From Pseudoclavibacter terrae (GTDB taxonomy: Bacteria > Actinomycetota > Actinomycetes > Actinomycetales > Microbacteriaceae): a DNA stretch of 64,000 bases. A program made the position numbers and the translations under genes. Shown in pieces: positions 1-7,834 of the stretch; within the stretch, counting starts at the first letter, position 1, and the number at the start of each line of letters is the position of its first letter. Below the pieces are notes generated by a model. The model searched no databases. It worked only from the letters and a program-made list of their open reading frames with translations, and was not told the origin of the DNA. The stretch covers positions 297,358 through 361,357 of the forward strand of contig NZ_WBJX01000004.1 in the NCBI RefSeq assembly GCF_008831075.1, read 5' to 3'.

Positions 1-178
1 TCGCTTCGTTACGGGAAACTTCCCCAAACGATGCGAGAAAGCCATCCCGAGACTCGTCGTGCAACGCCACCCGGCCGACCCCACCGCACCCCACCGCCTC
101 GGGATGGGATACGCGCACGCAGATGGGGTACACGCCATCCCGAAGCGCCAAACCCATCCCGAAGAGACGAGATTGGGT
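1..178. repeat. Structured ~170 bp repeat, copy A (left end may be cut)
   Basis: This gene-free stretch lies directly downstream of the last gene (thiolase) of the minus-strand operon. It shares an ordered series of blocks with 8749-8915: a hairpin built on GGGAA/TTCCC (about 7-30), then GAGAAAGCCATCCCGAGAC, a variable middle, and inverted copies of CCATCCCGAAG (one inverted near 96-105, direct ones near 131 and 154). The copy may extend beyond the left edge. A role as transcription terminator or 3' RNA stabiliser is inferred from its place after an operon; a mobile repeat family is the alternative. Confidence 0.6.
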
Positions 179-201
179 TCGGTCAAGGGCAACCGGTGGG
201 G

Positions 202-1599
202 TCAGCGGGTGAGGATGAGGGCGTCGCCTTGGCCGCCTCCGCCGCAGAGGGCGACCGCGGCCGTTCCGCCGCCTCGGCGGTTGAGTTCGTGCACGGCGTG
301 GACGACGACGCGAGCTCCGGATGCGCCGATCGGGTGGCCGAGGGCGATCGCGCCGCCGTGCGGATTCACGACCTCGTCGGAGACGCCGAGCTCGGTCTGC
401 GACTGCACGACGACGGCCGCGAAGGCCTCGTTGATCTCGACATGGTCAAGCGAGGAGACTTCGATGCCCTGCTTCTCGCAGGCCCGCGCGATCGCGCGGG
501 ACGGCTGCGACTGCAGCGACGCGTCGGGGCCGGCGACCTGGCCGGCTGCGCCGACGACCGCGAGCACGTCGTAGCCGTGCGCGTCGGCGAAGGCGCGAGT
601 CGTGAGGACAACCGCGGACGCACCGTCGGAGATGGGCGAGGCGTTCCCGGCCGTGATCGTCCCGTCCGCGGCGAACGCGGCGCGCAACCCGGCAAGCGAT
701 TCGGTCGTCGTGGAGGGGCGGATGCCCTCGTCGCGCGTCACACGAACCGGGGCGCCCCGACGCACGGGCACGTCGACGGCGACGATCTCGGCGTCGAAGA
801 GGCCAGCATCCACGGCCGCGGCGGCACGCTGATGCGAACGCGCGGCGACCGCGTCCTGTGCCTCGCGCGTGATGCCGAGGCTCGTGTTGTGCTGCTCGGT
901 GAGGAGGCCCATGCTCTGCCCGGAAGCCGCATCCGTCAGCCCGTCGTGGGCCATGTGGTCGAGCGCCTCGACCGAACCGTACGCCCAGCCTTTGCGGGAG
1001 CCGGCGAGCAGGTGCGGCGCCTGGCTCATCGACTCCATGCCGGCCGCGACGACGAGCTGCGCGTCGCCGGTCTTCAGCAGCCGGGCGGCGTCGATGACGG
1101 CGGTGAGCCCGGAGAGGCAGACCTTGTTGATGGTGGCGACGTGCGCCGAGGCGGGGATGCCCGCGGCGAGCGCCGCCTGGCGTCCGGCGTTCTGCCCGAC
1201 CCCCGCGGAGAGCACGTGACCGACGAGGACGGCGTCGACCAGCGACGCGTCGATGCTGCCCTGTGTGAGCGCGCCGCTGATCGCGGCGGCGCCGAGCTGC
1301 GGGGCGGTCAGCGTCGAGAGCTGCCCGTTGAGCTTGCCCTGCGGGGTCCTCGCGGCGGCGACGATGACGACGTCATCGAGGTGAGACCTCGGGGCGCCCG
1401 CCACCTCGCCAGCAGGAGTGACCTGCTCATTGACGAGTTGGCGCTCACCTTCGCCCGCTTGGATGGGGGCGCGGCCCGCGCTCTCCGCGGCAGCGCTCGG
1501 CACCGCGCCTGCGTTTGAACCAGGAGCAGTGAAATCGCCAGCGGCACCGGGATTCTTCCATCCGGTTCCCGAGTCGGTGCCGAAGTCTGTGCCGCTCAT
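202..1599 (-). CDS. Acetyl-CoA acetyltransferase / 3-ketoacyl-CoA thiolase
   Basis: A 465-residue thiolase. The core begins near residue 76; the nucleophile lies in NKVCLSGL (Cys161), the catalytic His in GHPIGASG and the second Cys in LCGGGGQGD, so all thiolase residues are present. The first ~75 residues are a low-complexity extension not usual in the family, so an internal start is possible; the ATG at 1599 was chosen because it overlaps the stop of the upstream gene (ATGA). It is the last gene of a six-gene operon and presumably performs the final thiolytic step yielding acetyl-CoA. It is more like AtoB-type biosynthetic/degradative thiolases than the PcaF at 8986. The acyl-CoA substrate is unknown, and no CoA ligase is present in the operon. 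Confidence 0.9.
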   Translation of the reverse strand: MSGTDFGTDSGTGWKNPGAAGDFTAPGSNAGAVPSAAAESAGRAPIQAGEGERQLVNEQVTPAGEVAGAPRSHLDDVVIVAAARTPQGKLNGQLSTLTAPQLGAAAISGALTQGSIDASLVDAVLVGHVLSAGVGQNAGRQAALAAGIPASAHVATINKVCLSGLTAVIDAARLLKTGDAQLVVAAGMESMSQAPHLLAGSRKGWAYGSVEALDHMAHDGLTDAASGQSMGLLTEQHNTSLGITREAQDAVAARSHQRAAAAVDAGLFDAEIVAVDVPVRRGAPVRVTRDEGIRPSTTTESLAGLRAAFAADGTITAGNASPISDGASAVVLTTRAFADAHGYDVLAVVGAAGQVAGPDASLQSQPSRAIARACEKQGIEVSSLDHVEINEAFAAVVVQSQTELGVSDEVVNPHGGAIALGHPIGASGARVVVHAVHELNRRGGGTAAVALCGGGGQGDALILTR

Positions 1600-2618
1600 G
1601 CGCTCACGCGTCCTCTCGTTCGTTCCCGCGATGCCTTGCGGGCGCGGGGCACGGGCACGGCTTCGACGGCCGCGCCGATGACGTTGCTGATCTCGCCGAT
1701 GCGTTCGACGCGCAGCTCGACGACGTCGCCCTCCGCGAGCGGTGGCGGCGTGAGCGAGCCCGCGCGTCCCCACAGCTCGGCGAGGCAGCCGCCGTTGCCC
1801 GCGGTGCCGGAGCCGAGCACGTCACCCGGCACAACCCGAGAATTCCGGGAGGCGTAAACCAAAAGGTGAGGAAACGACCAGCCCATGTTCGAGAGCAGGT
1901 CGCTGCCGATGAGCTCCCCGTTGACGAGCACCCGCAGCTCGAGCTCGAGGAAGCCGTCGGCGTCGTGCGCGTCGGCGAGCTCGTCGGCCGTGACGATCCA
2001 CGGTCCGAGCGTCGCAGCGAAGTCCTTGCCCTTGCAGGGCCCGAGGCGCACTTTCATCTCGCGCGACTGGATGTCACGCGCCGACCAGTCGTTGAAGACG
2101 CTGTACCCGAAGATGTGGTCGGCCGCTGCGGCCGCGTCGAGGTTCGACCCGTCGCTGCCGTCAACACCGCCGACGATCACGGCGACCTCGAGCTCGAAGT
2201 CGAGCCGCTCGGTCACGGGCGGGCGGATGCTCGCCCCGCTGCCCACGAGCGAGTGCGGGTTGGTGAAGTAGAACGTGGGCGCGTCGTACCACTCGGCGAC
2301 GACGCCCGAGTCGCCGTCGATCGACTTCACGACGCCCTCGACGTGCTCCTCGAAGGCCACGAAGTCGCGCACGCTCGGCGCCTCGATGGGCGCCAGCAGC
2401 TCGACGTCGGAGACCGTCGGAGCGAGGCCGAGCGAGCCGTCGGCCCGGGCCGCCTCGATGAGCGAGGCCGCGACAGCGTTGGCGCGCTCGAGGCCGAGCC
2501 GGGTCGCGCCGAGCACGGTCAGCCCGTCGGCGAACGCGAGCAGCCGGTCGCCGCCCTCGTGCGCGACGACGACCCCGTCGTGCGTTCGGCCGTCGCGCAT
2601 CCACCTGGCGTATCTCAC
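1596..2618 (-). CDS. Fumarylacetoacetate hydrolase family protein (FAH-1)
   Basis: A 340-residue protein. The FAH catalytic domain spans roughly residues 85-330, with acidic metal ligands visible in FELEVAVIVG (Glu142, Glu144) and in GYSVFNDWSARDIQ (Asp177). The family hydrolyses C-C bonds of acylpyruvates or acts on 2-oxo-alkenoates formed after aromatic ring cleavage. The start chosen is the GTG at 2618, which overlaps the stop codon of the upstream amidohydrolase (GTGA); an ATG six codons further in (2600) is an alternative. The 3' end overlaps the thiolase start. It is one of two different FAH genes in this operon, suggesting two successive steps, for example hydratase/isomerase and hydrolase. 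The exact substrate cannot be read from sequence. Confidence 0.85.
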   Translation of the reverse strand: MRYARWMRDGRTHDGVVVAHEGGDRLLAFADGLTVLGATRLGLERANAVAASLIEAARADGSLGLAPTVSDVELLAPIEAPSVRDFVAFEEHVEGVVKSIDGDSGVVAEWYDAPTFYFTNPHSLVGSGASIRPPVTERLDFELEVAVIVGGVDGSDGSNLDAAAAADHIFGYSVFNDWSARDIQSREMKVRLGPCKGKDFAATLGPWIVTADELADAHDADGFLELELRVLVNGELIGSDLLSNMGWSFPHLLVYASRNSRVVPGDVLGSGTAGNGGCLAELWGRAGSLTPPPLAEGDVVELRVERIGEISNVIGAAVEAVPVPRARKASRERTRGRVSA

Positions 2619-3685
2619 CGGGCCGCCTCCACGCTGTCCCAGACGCGGGGCAGTCGCGCGGCGTTGCCGACCAGGATCTGCGCCTCGTCGTCGGCGCCGA
2701 GCTCCGCGTCGCGGACGCGCTCGACGGGGTTCTCGACGCCCATGTCGAAGGGGTAGTCGGAGCCGAGGAGCACCCGGTCGGCGCCGACGGCGGTGACGAG
2801 GTTCCGCAGCGCGTCGGGCGTGTGCACGAGCGAGTCGAAGCTCAGCTGCCGTAGGTACGTGGACGGCGCTCGCAGGCAGGTGCGCGCTTCGGGGCGCACC
2901 TCCCAGGCGTGGTCGGAGCGGCCGATGAACGTCGGCAGGTAGCCGCCGCCGTGCGCCGCGATGAGCACGAGGTTCGGGAAGCGGTCGAGCACGCCGCCGA
3001 AGATGAGGTGGGAGATCGCAGTCGCGTTCTCTGCGGGCTGGCCGACCGTGTTGGAGAGGTAGAAACGGTCGAGGCGCTCGTCGAGGCTGCAGCCGAACGG
3101 GTGCAGGAACACGATGGCCTCGAGCTCCTCGGCGCGGCGCCAGAAATCGTCGAGCCGCGCGTCGCTGAGCTCGACGTCGCCCGCGAACGACGACAGCTCG
3201 ACGCCCGCGAGGCCGTTGGCGAGCACGGCGTTCTCGAGCAGCTCGACGAGACGGTGCGGATGCTGCAGCGGCACGAGCCCGAGCCCGCGGAGGCGGTCCG
3301 GGGCGCCGGCCACGTGCGCGGCGATCGCCGCGTTGGCTTCTTTCGCCGCCCACACGGCGAGCTCCTCGCCCGCCCACGGGTAGTAGTGGCTCGGGGAGGG
3401 CGAGACGAGCTGCACATCCACGCCCTGCGCATCCATCACCGCGAGGCGCTCTTCGAGCGAGATGAGCTTCGGGAAGCGCGACTTGATCATGGCACCGGAT
3501 ACGGCGAGGCTCTCAGGCCCGTTGCGCTTGGCCTCGAGCTCTCCGGCGGCGGCGAAGCCCTCCGGGTCGCGGCCCTGCACAGCACCCTGGAGCGCGGGGA
3601 GGAGGAGGTGCGCGTGCACGTCGACGACCTGGCCGGCGGTGCCAGAAGCACGGCCGGCGGCAGTCACGTCGTTCGCCACGCTCAT
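2615..3685 (-). CDS. Amidohydrolase-2 family protein (ACMSD-like, possible decarboxylase)
   Basis: A 356-residue TIM-barrel metal enzyme. Ligand motifs are VDVHAH (His24, His26), FLHPFG (His195), AAHGGG (His245) and GSDYP (Asp310), the pattern of the aminocarboxymuconate-semialdehyde decarboxylase branch, which also contains gamma-resorcylate and 5-carboxyvanillate decarboxylases. A non-oxidative decarboxylation of an aromatic or muconate-type acid is therefore the best guess; hydrolysis is the alternative. The ATG at 3685 overlaps the stop of the FAD monooxygenase (ATGA), and its own stop overlaps the next gene, indicating translational coupling. The order hydroxylase then decarboxylase would fit conversion of an aromatic acid to a diphenol. 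Confidence 0.8.
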   Translation of the reverse strand: MSVANDVTAAGRASGTAGQVVDVHAHLLLPALQGAVQGRDPEGFAAAGELEAKRNGPESLAVSGAMIKSRFPKLISLEERLAVMDAQGVDVQLVSPSPSHYYPWAGEELAVWAAKEANAAIAAHVAGAPDRLRGLGLVPLQHPHRLVELLENAVLANGLAGVELSSFAGDVELSDARLDDFWRRAEELEAIVFLHPFGCSLDERLDRFYLSNTVGQPAENATAISHLIFGGVLDRFPNLVLIAAHGGGYLPTFIGRSDHAWEVRPEARTCLRAPSTYLRQLSFDSLVHTPDALRNLVTAVGADRVLLGSDYPFDMGVENPVERVRDAELGADDEAQILVGNAARLPRVWDSVEAAR

Positions 3686-4815
3686 GCTGGCACCGCCACG
3701 AGCTGTGCGACGCCACCCATGAGGGCGGGCACGTTGCCGTCGCGCTTGCCCTCGAGCTGCCACTGGCCGAGGGTCGTGGAGGCCTCCACGACGTGCGACG
3801 CGCGGGGGATGCGGCGGGCGTGGAACTCGTCCCAGAACTGCTGGTCGAGCTGGTCGCTCTCGAGGAGCATCGTGGCGAGCACGAGCCCGTCCTCGGAGGC
3901 CTGGGCCGCGCCCTGCGCGATGGTTGGCGGGCAGCTGTGGGCGGCGTCGCCGATGATGACGACCCGGCCGCGGTTCCACGCATCCGGAACGACGTGGGAG
4001 GTGAAGAGCGTGTAGTGCACGCGGGCCGACTCGGTGAGCGAGTCGCGGATCTCCTGCCACGGCCCGCCGTAGCTGCCGGCGAGGTCGCGCATGATCTCGA
4101 CGCTCTCGGCTGGCGTGAGCCCGGTGCGGTCCTGCGCCTTCTCGACGAGGTACGCGTAGATGCTGTTCTCGCCCGTCGGGCAGTAGCCGGCGATGAAGCA
4201 GCGGCCGCCGTAGTAGAGGTCGGTGTGGGTGACCTCGGCGGGGCGTTCCACGAAGGCGCGCCAGATGCCCATGCCCGTGCGCTCGGGCTTGGTCTCGATG
4301 CCGATGAGCGAGCGGGTGGGCGAGTTGAGGCCGTCGGCGCCGATGACGAGGTCTACGCGCGACGTGTCGCCCGCATCCGTCGTCAGGGTCACGCCGTCGG
4401 CGTCCTGCTCGAGACCCGTGACGGTGGTGCCGTAGTGGATGCGCGCGCCGACTTCCAGGGCGCGCTCGGCCAGGATCTTGGCGAGGTCGGGACGGTACAT
4501 GCCGGCCGTCGCCGGGTACTCGGGGCCGCCCGTGCGGGTCTCGGTGAGGCTCGCTATGACCGTTCCAGCCGGGTCGGGGGCGCGCATGCTGACCTCGTCG
4601 AACGAGTAGGACTGCTCCTGGATGCGCTCCCAGATGCCGACCTGGTCGAAGACGCGCAGCGCGTTGCCCTGCAGGGTGATGCCGGAGCCGAGGGCCGTGA
4701 CCTCGGGCTTCGCCTCGTAGACGTCGACCTCGACGCCACCGTCGGCGAGGAGGATCGCCGAGACCATGCCCGCGACTCCGCCTCCGACGATGGCGACCTT
4801 GGAAACTGCACTCAT
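3682..4815 (-). CDS. FAD-dependent monooxygenase (group A aromatic hydroxylase type)
   Basis: A 377-residue flavoprotein with the N-terminal FAD-binding GGGVAG (residues 11-16), a GADG motif near 159-162 and GDAAHSCPP near 289 that contacts the FAD ribityl chain. This is the layout of salicylate, 3-hydroxybenzoate and 6-hydroxynicotinate hydroxylases, which add a ring hydroxyl using NAD(P)H and O2. The reading frame is open upstream to 5022, but the ATG at 4815 is preceded by an AGGA-type site and begins exactly at the Rossmann strand, so it was chosen. It is the only oxidative step encoded in this operon. The ring substrate is unknown; low similarity to pobA in this window suggests a different aromatic compound. 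Confidence 0.85.
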   Translation of the reverse strand: MSAVSKVAIVGGGVAGMVSAILLADGGVEVDVYEAKPEVTALGSGITLQGNALRVFDQVGIWERIQEQSYSFDEVSMRAPDPAGTVIASLTETRTGGPEYPATAGMYRPDLAKILAERALEVGARIHYGTTVTGLEQDADGVTLTTDAGDTSRVDLVIGADGLNSPTRSLIGIETKPERTGMGIWRAFVERPAEVTHTDLYYGGRCFIAGYCPTGENSIYAYLVEKAQDRTGLTPAESVEIMRDLAGSYGGPWQEIRDSLTESARVHYTLFTSHVVPDAWNRGRVVIIGDAAHSCPPTIAQGAAQASEDGLVLATMLLESDQLDQQFWDEFHARRIPRASHVVEASTTLGQWQLEGKRDGNVPALMGGVAQLVAVPA

Positions 4816-4903
4816 GATGGTCCTGCTTTCTGCGTCTGCGTTGACGATGAAGGTGTGCGTGCCGTGCGGCGGGGGCTGCCGTGGGCTGAGGTGCGGGGGC
4901 TGC

Positions 4904-5944
4904 TCAGCGGATGGCGATGGGGTTGACGGGAGACCCGACGGCGCCGGTGATGGGCAGCGGCGGGGCGACGAGGAGGAAGTCGTAGATGCCGTCGGCAGCG
5001 CACGCATCGGCCAGGGATTCAAGGTCCCACATCTCGCCGATGGTCAGGCCCATGTTGGGGATGACAACCTGGTGGAGCGGTTGGAAGGCGTCGTCGAACT
5101 CGTTGGGCCGCACTTCGAAGCCCCACGTGTCGGTGGCGATCGCGGCGATCTCGCTGCGGTGCAGCCAGCCCGCCGTCGTGAACGAGAGCCCGGCGCTCGG
5201 GCCGCCGGCGTAGCCGTTCCAGCCGTCGCGTTGCGCGCGGGCGTAGCGGCCGGTGCGCACGAGCACGATGTCGCCGCGGCCGACGGCGGCGGTCGCGCCC
5301 TGCGCGCGGATGCAGGACTCGAGGTCGGCGGTCGTGATCGCGTAGCCGTCCTCGAGCTCCCCGCTGTCGCGGAGGTGCCTGCCGAGGTCGAGGAGCACGC
5401 CGCGGCTCACGATCTCGGCCGCGGTGTGCTCGATACCGGTGATGAGGTCGCCGTCGCTCGTCACGACCTCGCCGGAGCGGCGCCCGTTCCACGCGTAGCC
5501 GTGGTCGAAGATGTGGCCGAGGCCATCCCACTGCGTGGAGCACTGCAGGGGCATGGCGATGACGTCGTCAGCCCCGCCGAGACCGTGAGGGAACCCCTGG
5601 TTCGCGAGCTGCGCATCCGTGCCCGTGTCGAGCATCGTGTGCACGGGGTTCGTGCGGCGCCGCCAGCCCAGCTGGGGGCCGTTCATATCGAACGGCTGGG
5701 AGAGCGAGGAGCTGCGGCCCGTGCGTACGAGCTTCGCGGCGTCGGCGCGCTTGGCGTCGTCGATGAAGTTCAGCGTGCCGATGCGGTCGTCCTCGCCCCA
5801 GCGGCCCCAGTTGCGGTAGGCCTGAGCCGCACGGGCGACCTCGGTGGCGGGGTCGGTGCGGTCGAGCTCGGCCGGGTTCTCGGTGGGGGTTCCGGTGACC
5901 GTGGGAGCGCCCCCGGCGCTGGCGGTCTCAGTGACGGAGGTCAT
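4904..5944 (-). CDS. Cyclase family protein (kynurenine-formamidase-like hydrolase)
   Basis: A 346-residue member of the PF04199 cyclase family. Metal-site residues appear in QWDGLGHIFDHG (Asp140, His144, His148), the long-form variant of the family's HxGTHxD motif. Members are Mn- or Zn-dependent hydrolases such as kynurenine formamidase and isatin hydrolase, opening amides, lactams or lactones. The start overlaps the stop of the preceding FAH gene (ATGA). About 90 bases separate it from the monooxygenase downstream, the only real gap in the operon. A ring-opening or deformylating role in the same pathway is inferred. The N-terminal ~30 residues are Thr/Pro-rich and may be dispensable. Confidence 0.85.
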   Translation of the reverse strand: MTSVTETASAGGAPTVTGTPTENPAELDRTDPATEVARAAQAYRNWGRWGEDDRIGTLNFIDDAKRADAAKLVRTGRSSSLSQPFDMNGPQLGWRRRTNPVHTMLDTGTDAQLANQGFPHGLGGADDVIAMPLQCSTQWDGLGHIFDHGYAWNGRRSGEVVTSDGDLITGIEHTAAEIVSRGVLLDLGRHLRDSGELEDGYAITTADLESCIRAQGATAAVGRGDIVLVRTGRYARAQRDGWNGYAGGPSAGLSFTTAGWLHRSEIAAIATDTWGFEVRPNEFDDAFQPLHQVVIPNMGLTIGEMWDLESLADACAADGIYDFLLVAPPLPITGAVGSPVNPIAIR

Positions 5945-6936
5945 GACGACACCGCTTCCGCCCGCACCTGCGTGGTCTGCGTGCCGAGTCCTTCGATGAC
6001 GCTCACCATGACGTCGCCGTCCTGGAGGAGGCGGCCGTCCACGATGCCGTTGCCGGCTGGGCTGCCCGTGAGGAGCAGGTCGCCGGGGAGGAGCGGCATG
6101 TTCTCGGATGCTGCCGAGATGAGCGCGGGGATGTCGAAGAGGAGGTCGTCGGTGACGGCGTCCTGCATCGTGTCGCCGTTGAGCGTGAGCTTCAGGGTGA
6201 GCGAGTGCGGGTCGGTCACGAACTGCGACGGAACGAGGAACGGGCCGGTGGGGAGGAAGCCCGGCGCGTTCTTGCCGCGGTACCAGTCGGTGCCGATCTC
6301 CTTCATGTCCTTGCGGAAGATGAGGTCGCGCGTCGAGATGTCGTTGACGATCGTGTACCCGGCGACGTGGTCGAGGGCGTCCTCGCGGGAGACGCGGTGG
6401 GCGCGCTTGCCGATGACCACCGCGAGCTCCAGCTCCCAGTCGTGCTGGTTGCTGTAGCCGGGCAGCTCAAGTTCGGCGTCGACGCCGGCGACGGCCGTCG
6501 GGAGGCCGATGAAGAAGTACGGCTCGCCGTCCCTGGCGCGTGCATCCATCATCTCGGCCGCCCATTCGCGAAGCTCCTCAATGGGCCGCGGGTCGTTCTT
6601 GGCGCGGCCGGCGGCGACGAGGTCGATGACGTGCGTGCGGTAGTTGGCGCCGGTCTGCAGCACCTGGCGCGGCTCGACGGGGGCTTCGAGGGTGACGTCG
6701 TCGAGGCTGACCCATGTGCTGTCGTCGCTGGCGCTGCCCTGCGCGAGGTCGGCCAGGCGGTCCCACGAGGTGGGCGCTTCGGCGAGGAAGTCGTTGAGGG
6801 AGTCGGCGCCGAGCTCTTCGTGGCTGAGCGGGCGGATGCGGCCGGCCGCGACGAGTCCGAGCTGCGGCTTCCCCTCCCCCACGCTGAAGCGGGCAAGAGC
6901 GAAGTCGGCGGTCAGGCCTTCGGACGACGATGTCAC
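5941..6936 (-). CDS. Fumarylacetoacetate hydrolase family protein (FAH-2), first gene of operon
   Basis: A 331-residue FAH-fold enzyme with metal-site motifs WELELAVVIG and GYTIVNDISTRDL, and a C-terminal GSPAGNG segment typical of the family. The frame is open to an ATG at 6978, but that ATG has no ribosome binding site; the GTG at 6936 follows GGAG by seven bases and was chosen. It is clearly different from FAH-1, including a YFFIGLPTAVAG segment resembling FAH enzymes that act on 2-hydroxyhepta-2,4-dienedioate-type compounds. It heads the operon 6936-202, so regulation should act in 6937-7128. The substrate is not determined. Confidence 0.85.
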   Translation of the reverse strand: MTSSSEGLTADFALARFSVGEGKPQLGLVAAGRIRPLSHEELGADSLNDFLAEAPTSWDRLADLAQGSASDDSTWVSLDDVTLEAPVEPRQVLQTGANYRTHVIDLVAAGRAKNDPRPIEELREWAAEMMDARARDGEPYFFIGLPTAVAGVDAELELPGYSNQHDWELELAVVIGKRAHRVSREDALDHVAGYTIVNDISTRDLIFRKDMKEIGTDWYRGKNAPGFLPTGPFLVPSQFVTDPHSLTLKLTLNGDTMQDAVTDDLLFDIPALISAASENMPLLPGDLLLTGSPAGNGIVDGRLLQDGDVMVSVIEGLGTQTTQVRAEAVSS

Positions 6937-6950
6937 GGGTGGTCTCCAAT

Positions 6951-6975
6951 TCACGACGCTTCGGTGCGTTCGTGA
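6951..6975. promoter_or_regulatory. Inverted repeat upstream of operon 1
   Basis: TCACGACGC (6951-6959) and GCGTTCGTGA (6966-6975) pair apart from a one-base bulge, just 5' of the GTG start at 6936 of the first operon gene. A regulator operator or a 5' leader hairpin are both possible; no cognate regulator gene is adjacent. Confidence 0.35.
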
Positions 6976-7105
6976 CATAAGTCAATCGCGTGCGGTCGCA
7001 TCAGCCAAGCCGGGATCCGTTATCCCGGGCATCAGGGTTGGTGATGCGGATGTGTTTCGCGGCCAGTGGTTCTCCACAGATTCCTCGCGTGACCCTATTC
7101 AGAAC

Positions 7106-7118
7106 TACTTCTGAAGTA
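7106..7118. promoter_or_regulatory. Palindrome upstream of antitoxin, candidate autoregulatory operator
   Basis: TACTTC-T-GAAGTA is a perfect hyphenated palindrome ten bases before the first possible start of the Phd/YefM-like gene. Antitoxins of this family bind palindromes overlapping their own promoter, so an operator is the natural reading. Confidence 0.45.
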
Positions 7119-7128
7119 CTCATTCGTC

Positions 7129-7584
7129 ATGCACTCCACAACATCCATGGCCAGGACCGTCAACTCGTCCGACCTCAGCCGTAACGCGACGAAGGTCTTT
7201 GCGGCGGCTGAAGACCACCCCGTCGACGTCACCCGACGCGACGGTGAAGATCTTGTGCTGATGTCGAAGAGCGAGTCTCAGGCCCGCGATCAGCTCTTGG
7301 AGATCGCGGCGCAGCTCATCGCCGTAGCGACCGACGACCGCGGCTCGCTCGAGCACCGAATGTCGCAGATGTTTCCATGGATCCTGGCACTCAGCCCAGA
7401 TGGCCAACGCAAGTGCGCGCACGACCTGCTCGACGCTTCGCGTGCATCCTTCTCTACCGGTCAGGCTCATCTTGCGATTGCCGAGCTCACGGCGTGGAAG
7501 GAAACGGCATCGGCGCTCGCGGCGGGACTGACCCCAGTTCAAGCCGACTGGCTCGAAGCCGACATCACCGTGGAACGCCCCTAG
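7129..7584 (+). CDS. Phd/YefM-type antitoxin with extended C-terminus
   Basis: A 151-residue protein. Residues ~7-45 (MARTVNSSDLSRNATKVF then a VTRRDGEDLVLMSK segment) match the Phd/YefM DNA-binding fold of prevent-host-death antitoxins. The remaining ~100 residues are helical and longer than in classical YefM, as seen in an actinobacterial subgroup partnered with small toxins. The start is uncertain: ATG at 7129 or at 7147, neither with a clear ribosome binding site. The next gene (7588) begins four bases after the stop, the spacing of a TA operon, but appears broken. If the toxin is dead, this antitoxin is an orphan or protects against related toxins. Confidence 0.8.
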   Translation: MHSTTSMARTVNSSDLSRNATKVFAAAEDHPVDVTRRDGEDLVLMSKSESQARDQLLEIAAQLIAVATDDRGSLEHRMSQMFPWILALSPDGQRKCAHDLLDASRASFSTGQAHLAIAELTAWKETASALAAGLTPVQADWLEADITVERP

Positions 7585-7587
7585 AAG

Positions 7588-7806
7588 GTGACGAAAGACA
7601 CACCTGTCCCCCCGCCCGACGAAGAAAGGCGAGTACCGCATCCGATTCGCGGCGAACTCGGCAGCCTTCATCGTGACGGTCACGTCTATGCACGCTGGCA
7701 GCACAAGCCAACGCTGCGCGCTGATGCCCGCATCTGGTTCTCCGTCGAGGATGACGTCGTCTACCTGGAGCAAGTTCACACACATCACCCCCACGAGACG
7801 AAGTAG
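7588..7806 (+). pseudogene. Toxin gene remnant with internal deletion (partner of Phd-type antitoxin)
   Basis: The 72-residue GTG-started frame ends in a segment (RGELGSLHRDGHVYARW, ARIWFSVEDD, THHPHETK) that resembles the C-terminal half of actinobacterial RelE-like toxins normally found behind this antitoxin type, whose usual length is about 120-130. The typical N-terminal KGEYRIRFA is present too, but in another frame (7625-7651). The simplest reading is loss of roughly 45-55 codons near 7635-7640 with a frameshift. A genuine short protein cannot be excluded. The comparison is from memory of the family, not a search. Confidence 0.5.
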
Positions 7807-7834
7807 GTGCGCCAAGGGGTGCATGGGTATGAAG

